Assembly: GCA_016882345.1 (NCBI GenBank)
Contig: VGQR01000104.1
Coordinates: 1 to 6,900 of the forward strand
Source: Cyanobacteria bacterium K_DeepCast_35m_m2_023
GTDB taxonomy: Bacteria > Cyanobacteriota > Cyanobacteriia > PCC-6307 > Cyanobiaceae
Direction of reading: 5' to 3'
DNA: 6,900 nt
Of the stretch, positions 1-5,896 are shown one piece after another. Within the stretch, counting starts at the first letter, position 1. Each line of letters opens with the position of its first letter. The translations under genes and the position numbers were made by a program. Under the pieces are notes generated by a model that was given only the letters and a program-made list of their open reading frames with translations, made no database searches and was not told the origin of the DNA.

Positions 1-15
1 AACGTGGTGCGCAGG

Positions 16-1608
16 TCAGGCAACGGTCTGGCTCGAATTCAGCATTCTGATTGCAGCTGTCGATCGGATCGCCTCCAGCTCGGTAGGCGCCAGTTTCTCG
101 AGTTGCTTCATCACCAAGGCCATGCGTGGGTTGGCTTTGAGTTGGGCGCTGTGGCGTGCCAGAAAGTCCCAATACAGGCTGTTGAACGGGCAGGCCTCTG
201 GCCCACTGCGCTGTTTGACGTTGTAGCGGCAACCCTTGCAGTAGGTGCTCATGCGGTTGATGTAAGCCCCGCTGGCGGCGTAGGGCTTGCTGGCGAGCCT
301 GCCGCCGTCGGCGAACAGGCCCATGCCGAGCACGTTGGTCTGCATCACCCAGTCATAACCATCGATGAACTGGCGGTGAAACCAGGCTGTCAAGGCCTGG
401 GGATCGAGGCCCGCCAACAGGCCGTAGTTGGCCAGCACCATCAGCCGCTGAATGTGGTGGGCGTAGCCGTTGGCAGCGATCTCGCCCAGAACCGTGTCCA
501 TGCAGGCCATGCCGCTGCCGCCGAGCTGCTCGAGCCACTGCGGCAATGGGCTGCTGGCCTGAAAATGGTTGTGCTGGGGGTAGTCGGGGCCGAACCACCA
601 GTAGAGCCCGTGGGTGTATTCGCGCCATCCCAAGATCTGCCGAATCACCCCCTCAAGGCAGGCCAGGGGGGTGTTGCGCTCCAACCCGGCCTGCTCGAGG
701 CGGCGGATCACCTCGAGCGGGTGCAACAGCCCCAAATTAAGGTAGGGCGACAACAGCGCATGCCAGAGCGTGCTCTGACCGCTCACCATGGCGTCCTGGT
801 ACGGGCCAAAACCGTCGAGCCGGGTGCTGATGAAGTGCTCGAGCACGGCCAGGGCCTGCTGGCGGCAGACCCCCCAGCGGAACGGTTCGAGGGTTCCAGG
901 CAGCGGCGACAGCCCGGCCTTGGCCCGCTCGGCGTCAAGGTCCCTGACCTTGACGATCACGGCGGCCGTGATCGCGTCGGGGTCAAACTCCAGCGGCTCG
1001 GGTCCCCGCAGCCCCTTGGCCGGGGCCTTGCGGTTGTCGTGGTCGTAGTTCCATTGGCCGCCAAGCGGCTGGCCGGCGCCGTCCATCAGCACCCCGAAGC
1101 GCTTGCGGCCCTCGCGGTAAAACAGCTCCATGCGCAGCTGCTTGTAGGGCCGGGCCCAGGCCGCAAAGTCCTCGCGGCTCCACAAAAAGGCGTTGGAAGG
1201 GTGCCAGGTCAGCGGCGGCAGGGCCCGCTGCTGCTGCTGGGAACGGGCTGCTGGTTCGCTCTGGCTTGCCCAGAGTTTGTCGATCGCCTGCCGGAATGGG
1301 CGCTCGGCTGGCTCCATCACATGCAGCTCGGCGATGCCGTGCTCCTCAATCCAGGCGCGCAAAGGGGCGCTGAAGCTGTCAGCCTCGCGGTAGTCCACCG
1401 ACCAACCACTGGCCACCAGTTCGGCTGCGAAGTGCCGCATCGCGCTCCACACCAACACCAGTTTCTGGCGGTGGTACGGGCGCCACCGCAGGACCGCGGT
1501 GCTCTCGATCAGCAGCACCCGGCAGGCGCCCTGGTGTGTCTCGAGCGCAGCCAGGGCCGATTGGCCGGCCGACAGCTGATCGCCCAACACCCAGATGCCG
1601 ATGGTCAT
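16..1608 (-). CDS. Iron-sulfur photolyase/cryptochrome, bacterial (6-4) photolyase type (530 aa)
   Basis: This flavoprotein belongs to the DPRP / FeS-BCP branch of the cryptochrome-photolyase family, whose characterised members (Agrobacterium PhrB, Rhodobacter CryB) bind FAD, a lumazine antenna and a [4Fe-4S] cluster; PhrB repairs (6-4) photoproducts. The N-terminal antenna domain starts with a typical WVLGDQL segment (residues 6-12) and the FAD-binding helical domain fills the C-terminal half. Cysteines 369, 457, 460 and 473 have the same spacing (88, 3, 13) as the PhrB cluster ligands as I remember them (350, 438, 441, 454). The HH pair at 384-385 in GYAHHIQRLM matches the PhrB active-site histidines, and W409 matches a PhrB electron-transfer tryptophan. 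The ATG overlaps the upstream stop codon as ATGA, so translation is probably coupled; no Shine-Dalgarno is visible. It is the last gene of the operon within the window. The family is confident; repair activity, as opposed to light signalling, is inferred from the retained residues. Confidence 0.93.
   Translation of the reverse strand: MTIGIWVLGDQLSAGQSALAALETHQGACRVLLIESTAVLRWRPYHRQKLVLVWSAMRHFAAELVASGWSVDYREADSFSAPLRAWIEEHGIAELHVMEPAERPFRQAIDKLWASQSEPAARSQQQQRALPPLTWHPSNAFLWSREDFAAWARPYKQLRMELFYREGRKRFGVLMDGAGQPLGGQWNYDHDNRKAPAKGLRGPEPLEFDPDAITAAVIVKVRDLDAERAKAGLSPLPGTLEPFRWGVCRQQALAVLEHFISTRLDGFGPYQDAMVSGQSTLWHALLSPYLNLGLLHPLEVIRRLEQAGLERNTPLACLEGVIRQILGWREYTHGLYWWFGPDYPQHNHFQASSPLPQWLEQLGGSGMACMDTVLGEIAANGYAHHIQRLMVLANYGLLAGLDPQALTAWFHRQFIDGYDWVMQTNVLGMGLFADGGRLASKPYAASGAYINRMSTYCKGCRYNVKQRSGPEACPFNSLYWDFLARHSAQLKANPRMALVMKQLEKLAPTELEAIRSTAAIRMLNSSQTVA
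933..955. repeat. Perfect inverted repeat, 10-base arms, 3-base spacer
   Basis: The arms CGTCAAGGTC (933-942) and GACCTTGACG (946-955) are exact reverse complements around CCT. The repeat lies inside the photolyase gene and runs straight into a second perfect inverted repeat, with which it shares two bases (954-955). In the mRNA it would form a 10-pair hairpin with a 3-base loop. The sequence is certain; a function is not shown. Confidence 0.8.
954..974. repeat. Perfect inverted repeat, 10-base arms, 1-base spacer
   Basis: The arms CGATCACGGC (954-963) and GCCGTGATCG (965-974) are exact reverse complements around a single G. As RNA the stem must open to about 9 pairs to leave a 3-base loop. 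Together with the adjoining repeat it makes a 42-base double dyad inside the photolyase gene, over codons for residues ITAAVIVKVRDLD (about 213-225). Confidence 0.8.
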
Positions 1609-1940
1609 GCGGCAGAGCGGCGCAACACCGCGTCATCGAGCCGGCAGGCGCGGCGGGCCACCGCCCCCGCATAGCCGCGTTCGACCGGTCCCTCCAGGGG
1701 GCTGACCACACCGTTGCGGCAGTCGATCAGCAGCCGTTCGTGCCGGCCCTGCTGGTCGCTGACCCGCAACCGCAACTGCCAGGGGTAGGCGCTGCTGCGC
1801 TGGAACTGGTCGCCGCAGACCGGTCCAACACACAACCCCGGTGCTGCCGCAGCGGGGTGCCCAGTGGCCAGCAGCGACCCCAACACCAGGGCCAGGGGCA
1901 GCACAAGGCGCCACACAATCGTCAACAACGGGCGCCTCAA
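1605..1940 (-). CDS. Small secreted four-cysteine protein of unknown function (111 aa)
   Basis: I recognise the general type (a conserved hypothetical of picocyanobacteria), but no function is known to me. Residues 1-33 look like a signal peptide: a positive start (MRRP), a hydrophobic core (about 12-25) and an alanine-rich AxA cleavage site before about residue 33 or 34, with no lipobox. The predicted mature part is about 78 residues, arginine-rich, with four cysteines (37, 42, 74, 99), suited to two disulfides in the periplasm or thylakoid lumen. The start chosen is TTG at 1940, which overlaps the uvrC stop as TTGA; a GTG at codon 9 (1916-1914) is the alternative and would shorten the positive end of the signal peptide. 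The stop overlaps the photolyase start as ATGA. An exported protein between two DNA-repair genes is unexpected. That the gene is real is supported by both overlaps and by the export signal. Confidence 0.8.
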   Translation of the reverse strand: MRRPLLTIVWRLVLPLALVLGSLLATGHPAAAAPGLCVGPVCGDQFQRSSAYPWQLRLRVSDQQGRHERLLIDCRNGVVSPLEGPVERGYAGAVARRACRLDDAVLRRSAA

Positions 1941-3931
1941 GATGCCAGCTCGGCCAAGGCCCCATCTTCGGGGTCCATGGTGGGACCTTGGTCGTCATCG
2001 CTGGGGTGGAAATAGGCCCAGACCTGCTGGGCCAGCGCTGGCCCCAGGCCTGGTGCGGCCGCGATCTGCTCGGGGCTGGCCAGCTGGATGGCATCGATCG
2101 AGCGAAAGTGAGCCAGCAGCTCGCGCACCCGGCGCGGACCCAAGCCAGGAATATCGGACAGGCGAGAGCGCTTCATGCGCTCACCCCGCTGCTGGCGGTG
2201 GAAGCTCACGGCAAAGCGGTGGGCCTCGTCGCGCAGGCGGCGCAGCAGTTGTAGCCCCAGCTGGTCGGGTTCGCTCTCGAGAGGCTCCTTGGCCCCGGGC
2301 ACAAACACCTCTTCACGCTGCTTGGCCAACGAGCAAACCACCAGGTCCTCGTGCAGGTCCAGCTCCCGCAGCGCTTCCATGACGGCCGAGAGCTGGCCCT
2401 TGCCCCCGTCGATCATGACCACATCGGGCCAGTCGCCGAGGCCACCGGTGTGCAGGGCGGTGCCTGTGGCGCGCCGCAGGGCGTGCAGATCGGCCCCTTC
2501 GGCCTTGGCCTGGGCCCAGCGCCTGAAGCGACGTCGAATCACTTCGGCCATGCTCATGAAGTCGTCCGAGTGGCCGGCGCGTACGGCGGCGCTGCGAATC
2601 TTGTATTTGCGGTAGTGCTGCTTGGCCGGCAGCCCGTCGATGAACACCACCTGGGAGGCGACGGCGTCGCTGCCCTGGATGTGGCTGATGTCGTAGCCCT
2701 CGATGCGCCGCGGCGGTGTGGGCAGGTCGAGCAATTGGGCCAGGTCTTCGGTGGCCAGCAGGTTCTGTTCGCTGGCGCGCTGGGCGCGTTGCAGCTCATA
2801 GCTGGCGTTGCGCACCACCAGCTCGATCAGGTCGGCCTTCTGCTGGCGCTGGGGCACCTCGAGCCTGACCTTGCGCCCGCGCTGCTCGGCCAGCCACTCG
2901 CCGATCAGCTCCTGCTGGGGCAGGCCTTGCTGCAGCAGCAGCACCGGCGGAATCTCAACCCCTTCCACCTGGCTGTAGTGCTCTTCGATCACGGTCTGAA
3001 GAATCCGGCCGTGGTCCAGCGGCTGTCCATCGGCGGCCACCGCATCGGCGGTGTAGCCCAGCCGGCCCACCAACTTGCCGGCACGCATCTGGAACAGCTG
3101 CACCGCGGCCACACGGGCATCGCAGGCCAGGGCGATCACATCACGGCTGACGGAGCTGTCGCCGATGCTCATCTTCTGATCGGCGGTGAGTGTGTCGAGC
3201 CCCTGGATCTGGTCGCGCACCCGCGCCGCGCTTTCAAAATCGAGCCGCTCGGCATAGCGCTCCATCTGGGCGCTCAACAGCTCGAGCAGCTCGTCGTTGC
3301 GACCCTGGAACACCATCGCCACCTGCTGGAGGGTCTGGTGGTAAGCCTCCGAGCTGATCTTCTGCTGGCACACCCCCGGGCAGCGGCCGATGTCGAAGTT
3401 GAGGCAGGTGCGGTCCTTGTACAGGGGCTGTGGCCGCTGCCGCAGCGGAAACACCCGCTTCACCAAGGCCAGGGTGCGGCGCAGCAGACCCACATCCACA
3501 TAGGGGCCGTAAAAGCGATCGAGCGGTGAACGAAACCGCCGCCTCCGCGTGATGAAAATGCGCGGGTAAGCCTCGCTCCAGGTGATGCAGAGGTAGGGGT
3601 ATTTCTTGTCGTCCTTCAGCAGCACATTGAAGTGCGGCTGGTTCTGTTTGATCAGGTTCGACTCCAGCGCCAGGGCCTCGGCCTCGGAGTCGGTGACGAT
3701 GAACTCGATCTCGCAGACCTGCCGCACCATCAACCGGATGCGGGGGCTGTGGCCGTGGCCGCTGCCGCTCTGGAAATAGCTGCGCACGCGGTTGCGCAGC
3801 ACCTTGGCCTTGCCGATGTAGAGGATGCGGTCCTCGACGTCGCGCATCAGATAACAACCCGGCTCGGCGGGAACCTCCGCCAGCCGGGCCTTGAGGCGTG
3901 TGCTGTCCTGAATCAGGGGTGTGGCGCTCAA
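1937..3931 (-). CDS. uvrC: UvrC, excinuclease ABC subunit C (664 aa)
   Basis: UvrC makes both incisions beside a lesion marked by UvrA-UvrB in nucleotide excision repair. From the TTG start chosen here, the GIY-YIG nuclease (3' cut) is at about 17-95, with GCY 25-27, YIG 38-40 and probable catalytic R48 and E90. A UVR motif for UvrB contact is at about 213-242. The RNase H-like nuclease (5' cut) has GYDISH at 412-417 (D414), MIDGGKGQL around D508 and DEAHRFA with H571. Two helix-hairpin-helix motifs at about 590-641 bind DNA. Start choice: the frame stays open upstream to an ATG at 4057, but that would overlap the flavin reductase gene by about 130 bases. TTG at 3931 gives a start of the expected form (MSATPLIQ) and a four-base TTGA overlap with the upstream stop. 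The cysteine cluster at 176, 184 and 188 lacks the first cysteine of E. coli UvrC. The function is certain; the exact start is likely. Confidence 0.97.
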   Translation of the reverse strand: MSATPLIQDSTRLKARLAEVPAEPGCYLMRDVEDRILYIGKAKVLRNRVRSYFQSGSGHGHSPRIRLMVRQVCEIEFIVTDSEAEALALESNLIKQNQPHFNVLLKDDKKYPYLCITWSEAYPRIFITRRRRFRSPLDRFYGPYVDVGLLRRTLALVKRVFPLRQRPQPLYKDRTCLNFDIGRCPGVCQQKISSEAYHQTLQQVAMVFQGRNDELLELLSAQMERYAERLDFESAARVRDQIQGLDTLTADQKMSIGDSSVSRDVIALACDARVAAVQLFQMRAGKLVGRLGYTADAVAADGQPLDHGRILQTVIEEHYSQVEGVEIPPVLLLQQGLPQQELIGEWLAEQRGRKVRLEVPQRQQKADLIELVVRNASYELQRAQRASEQNLLATEDLAQLLDLPTPPRRIEGYDISHIQGSDAVASQVVFIDGLPAKQHYRKYKIRSAAVRAGHSDDFMSMAEVIRRRFRRWAQAKAEGADLHALRRATGTALHTGGLGDWPDVVMIDGGKGQLSAVMEALRELDLHEDLVVCSLAKQREEVFVPGAKEPLESEPDQLGLQLLRRLRDEAHRFAVSFHRQQRGERMKRSRLSDIPGLGPRRVRELLAHFRSIDAIQLASPEQIAAAPGLGPALAQQVWAYFHPSDDDQGPTMDPEDGALAELAS

Positions 3932-4422
3932 CCGCCGTACTGCCAACCGGTGCTGGAGAGTTCGAGTGCCGCGCCATCGGCATGCAGGGTGGCCGTCTTG
4001 ACCTCGCCGACGAACACGGTGTGGTCGCCGGCGGCCACCTGGCCCACCAGCTCGCATTCGAGAGCCCCAAGGGCATCGTCGAGGATCGGCAGTCCCAGCT
4101 CGCCCAGGCTGAAGGGTGCCGCATCGAAGCGGCCGCCCATCGCTTTCTGGGGCTTGAAGAACACGGCAGCCAGATCCTTCTGGTCGGCCTTGAGCACGTT
4201 GAGGGAGAAGCGGCCGGTGCGCTGGATGATGCCGTTGCTGGTGCTGTCGGCCCGCACCGCCATCACCACCAGCGGGGGTTCAAAGCTGCCCTGGGTGACC
4301 CAACTGGCCGTGAAGCCGTTGACCTCGTCGGCTTCGGCCACCCCGCAGATGAACACGCCGTGGGGGATCTTGCGCAGCAGGGTCTTCTTGGCCTCGGCAT
4401 TGAGGCTGGCGTTGAGGGCCAT
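3928..4422 (-). CDS. Flavin reductase-like, FMN-binding flavoprotein (164 aa)
   Basis: This is a stand-alone split-barrel flavin reductase-like domain, a fold that binds FMN and in many members passes electrons from NAD(P)H to flavin; the same domain is fused at the C terminus of cyanobacterial flavodiiron proteins. Visible motifs are [18 protein letters not shown] (35-52), which in this family lines the flavin site, GRFSLNVL (70-77) and [10 protein letters not shown] (132-141). The length fits a single complete domain. There is no signal peptide or membrane segment, so it should be soluble. It is the first gene of the minus-strand operon, and its stop overlaps the uvrC start as TTGA. The ATG at 4422 is preceded by no clear Shine-Dalgarno. 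The electron donor and acceptor cannot be read from the sequence. Supplying reduced flavin to the photolyase in the same operon is possible but only inferred. Confidence 0.9.
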   Translation of the reverse strand: MALNASLNAEAKKTLLRKIPHGVFICGVAEADEVNGFTASWVTQGSFEPPLVVMAVRADSTSNGIIQRTGRFSLNVLKADQKDLAAVFFKPQKAMGGRFDAAPFSLGELGLPILDDALGALECELVGQVAAGDHTVFVGEVKTATLHADGAALELSSTGWQYGG

Positions 4423-4497
4423 GGGCTGGTGGGAACTGGTCTGACTTTAGAAAGGCCCGATCGACCGCCATAGGCTGAGCAGTCAGCGGATCGGCCC
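4423..4497. promoter_or_regulatory. Divergent promoter region between the flavin reductase operon and coaD
   Basis: These 75 bases are the only place where both divergent transcription units can start, short of promoters inside genes. Neither direction shows a convincing -35/-10 pair. On the minus strand TCTAAA (4451-4446) matches a -10 box at four of six positions and lies 24 bases before the ATG. On the plus strand TAGGCT (4471-4476) matches at only three. Neither ATG has a Shine-Dalgarno. The placement follows from gene layout; the boxes are weak. Confidence 0.5.
4454..4496. repeat. Nested inverted repeats abutting the coaD start
   Basis: An outer dyad pairs CCGATC (4457-4462) with GATCGG (4489-4494); with one bulged base it can instead be drawn as GGC-CGATC with GATCG-GCC. 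Inside it, GCTGA (4474-4478) and TCAGC (4483-4487) form a 5-pair stem with a 4-base loop. The structure ends one base before the coaD ATG, where it could hinder ribosome loading or serve as an operator. The pairing is seen; the role is inferred. Confidence 0.45.
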
Positions 4498-4989
4498 ATG
4501 CGCGCGCTCTATCCAGGCAGTTTTGATCCCTTGACCCTGGGCCATCTCGATCTGATTGAACGGGCCAGCGGCCTGTTCGAGGCGGTGGTGGTCGCTGTGC
4601 TGCAAAACCCCAGCAAGACGCCGGCCTTTGCCCTGGAGCAAAGGCTGGGGCAGATCGCCGCTGCGACCGCTCACCTTTCAGGGGTGGAAGTGGGCAGTTT
4701 CAACGGACTGACGGTTCAGTACGCCAGGTCCTGCGGCGCCCAGGTGATCCTGCGCGGATTGCGGGCGTTGAGCGACTTCGAATTCGAGTTGCAGATCGCT
4801 CACACCAACAAGAGCCTGGCCCCGGACATCGAAACGATCTTTCTGGCCACAGCGACCCAGCACAGCTTTCTCAGCAGCTCGGTCGTGAAAGAGGTGGCGC
4901 GCTTTGGTGGGGATGTCCGACACATGGTGCCCCAGGGAGTGGCAGAGGACCTCGACAGGCTCTTAAATCGGACATCCGAAGAACGCTGA
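4498..4989 (+). CDS. coaD: Phosphopantetheine adenylyltransferase CoaD (163 aa)
   Basis: CoaD joins 4'-phosphopantetheine and ATP to make dephospho-CoA, the next-to-last step of coenzyme A synthesis, in the cytoplasm. It is a small nucleotidyltransferase; E. coli CoaD has 159 residues. The nucleotide-binding motif is [10 protein letters not shown] (7-16), with H16 as the TxGH-type histidine. Other expected residues are K40 in NPSKTP, R86 and R89 in [13 protein letters not shown]97, and the [10 protein letters not shown] motif (123-132) for ATP binding. The ATG at 4498 gives the usual family N terminus ([11 protein letters not shown]). Its stop TGA (4987-4989) is one base before the next ATG, so the two genes should be cotranscribed. 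All active-site motifs are intact. Confidence 0.98.
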   Translation: MRALYPGSFDPLTLGHLDLIERASGLFEAVVVAVLQNPSKTPAFALEQRLGQIAAATAHLSGVEVGSFNGLTVQYARSCGAQVILRGLRALSDFEFELQIAHTNKSLAPDIETIFLATATQHSFLSSSVVKEVARFGGDVRHMVPQGVAEDLDRLLNRTSEER

Positions 4990-4990
4990 G

Positions 4991-5878
4991 ATGGCCGACC
5001 CGCAGATCACGGTGCTGGATCAATTGGACCAGCTCGAAGAGGTGGTGCTGGACGGCAGCCGCATTCCTTTCAGCGGCGGACGCCTGGTCAACGAGACCGA
5101 CGCCCTCGAGGTGATCGATGCCCTGCGCGAGGCCATTCCACTCCAGCTGGGCCTGGCCAGGGAGCTGCTCGGCCAAAAGGACGAGTTCATCAGCAAGGCC
5201 CGCCAGCAGGCCGAAGAGATCCTGGCGGCGGCTCGGCGTGAGCGCGAACAACTGATCAACGCGGCCGCGATCCGCCAGGAAGCCGAGCGGCAGGTGCTCG
5301 AACTGCGCGAGCAGGCCCGTCAGCAGTGCGATCAGCTGGTGCTGCAGACGCGTCAGCAGGCCGCCCAGGCCGAACAGGAGCACCAGACCCGTCTGGCCCA
5401 GATGGAACAGCAATTTGCGGCGCGCCGGCAGCAGCTCGAGCAGGAGGCTGCCGAGCGCCAGCGCCTGCTGATCGAGCAGCACGACCGCAACCGCCAGCAG
5501 GCCATGGCAGAGCTCGAGCAGATCCGCCACGAAGGACTGCGGGTGCAGCAGGCCAGCCAGGCCGAGGCAGAACGCCTGCAGAACGATGCCCTGCAGTTCC
5601 GCCAGCAGACCCAGCAGCAGTGCGATGCCCTGGTGGCCCGCAGCCGTCAGGAGGCCGCCGGCGTCGTCGATGGCGCCAACCGTTACGCCGAGCAGGTGCT
5701 GGGTGAATTGGAAGGCCGCCTGCGCGATCTTAGCCAGGTGGTGCTGGGCGGCCGCCGCGAGCTGGTGCGCCTGCAGAATCCCGAGTCAGCCGTCACGGCA
5801 ACCGAGAGCGGAGCCGAACGCAACAGGAGTTTACGTCGGGCCAGGGTCGCCAGCAAGCTGCGCCAGCTGGCCAGCTGA
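4991..5878 (+). CDS. DivIVA-like cyanobacterial coiled-coil protein, Cdv3-type (295 aa)
   Basis: The N terminus, with LDQLDQLEEVVLDGSRIPF (9-27), then SGGRLVNE and a short helix to about residue 60, resembles the cyanobacterial DivIVA-like proteins; the best known, Cdv3, is needed for cell division in Synechococcus elongatus. Residues about 60-255 are one long glutamine-, glutamate- and arginine-rich coiled coil without prolines, similar in texture to ATP synthase b subunits. The tail (about 265-295) is short and ends basic (RRARVASKLRQLAS). There is no signal peptide or membrane segment. Two segments, 110-125 and 208-223, are near copies (QQCDQLV and QQCDALV) exactly 98 residues apart, suggesting that the rod was lengthened by internal duplication. 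It starts one base after the coaD stop, so it is probably coupled to coaD. The DivIVA-like assignment is likely; a role in division or shape is inferred from the family. Confidence 0.75.
   Translation: MADPQITVLDQLDQLEEVVLDGSRIPFSGGRLVNETDALEVIDALREAIPLQLGLARELLGQKDEFISKARQQAEEILAAARREREQLINAAAIRQEAERQVLELREQARQQCDQLVLQTRQQAAQAEQEHQTRLAQMEQQFAARRQQLEQEAAERQRLLIEQHDRNRQQAMAELEQIRHEGLRVQQASQAEAERLQNDALQFRQQTQQQCDALVARSRQEAAGVVDGANRYAEQVLGELEGRLRDLSQVVLGGRRELVRLQNPESAVTATESGAERNRSLRRARVASKLRQLAS
5318..5659 (+). repeat. Internal duplication in the coiled-coil gene (units 5318-5365 and 5612-5659)
   Basis: The two 48-base units encode residues 110-125 and 208-223 of the coiled-coil protein. At the protein level 10 of 16 residues match, including QQCD, LV and the final alanine pair. 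The DNA also shares CAGCAGTGCGAT exactly. The offset is 294 bases, or 98 codons, equal to 14 heptads, which keeps the cysteine in the same coiled-coil position. Confidence 0.6.
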
Positions 5879-5894
5879 AACTTCGGCTGCCAGC
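5866..5894. terminator. Putative bidirectional terminator hairpin between convergent genes
   Basis: GCTGGC (5866-5871) pairs with GCCAGC (5889-5894). After a bulged C, AGCTGA pairs with TCGGCT through one G-U in the plus-strand RNA, leaving a loop of AACT. The stem covers the coiled-coil stop codon and most of the 18-base gap to the methyltransferase stop. No run of U follows on either side, so it is not a classic intrinsic terminator. Its left arm overlaps a perfect 14-base palindrome, CAGCTGGCCAGCTG (5864-5877), which allows an alternative fold. Position supports the call; the missing U-tract weakens it. Confidence 0.4.
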
Positions 5895-5896
5895 CT

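Noticed and set aside
1..15. Possible terminator after the photolyase stop
   Set aside because: Only 15 bases remain in the window and they show no hairpin; any terminator lies outside.
4..1674. Long open frame of 556 codons on the plus strand
   Set aside because: It is antisense to the photolyase, which has all its family motifs. Its translation shows no recognisable domain and the composition of a GC-rich shadow frame.
2029..2044. Perfect 16-base palindrome GGGCCAGCGCTGGCCC in uvrC
   Set aside because: It codes for conserved helix-hairpin-helix residues in GC-rich DNA full of GCC/CTG codons, where such a palindrome is not surprising.
2351..3529. Open frame of 392 codons on the plus strand
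   Set aside because: It is antisense to the conserved body of uvrC and rich in H, Q, L and A in the way shadow frames are; no motif is visible.
3932..4057. N-terminal extension of UvrC from an ATG at 4057
   Set aside because: The added 42 residues are arginine- and glycine-rich, unlike any UvrC start, and would overlap the flavin reductase gene by about 130 bases.
4911..4977. Ten-base inverted repeat (GGATGTCCGA at 4911-4920, TCGGACATCC at 4968-4977) at the end of coaD
   Set aside because: The arms are 47 bases apart, and a 10-base match at that range is expected about once or less per window by chance; the first arm codes for conserved residues.
4871..5530. Leucine-rich open frame of 219 codons antisense to coaD and the coiled-coil gene
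   Set aside because: Its apparent hydrophobic character comes from reading glutamine (CAG) codons backwards as leucine (CTG).
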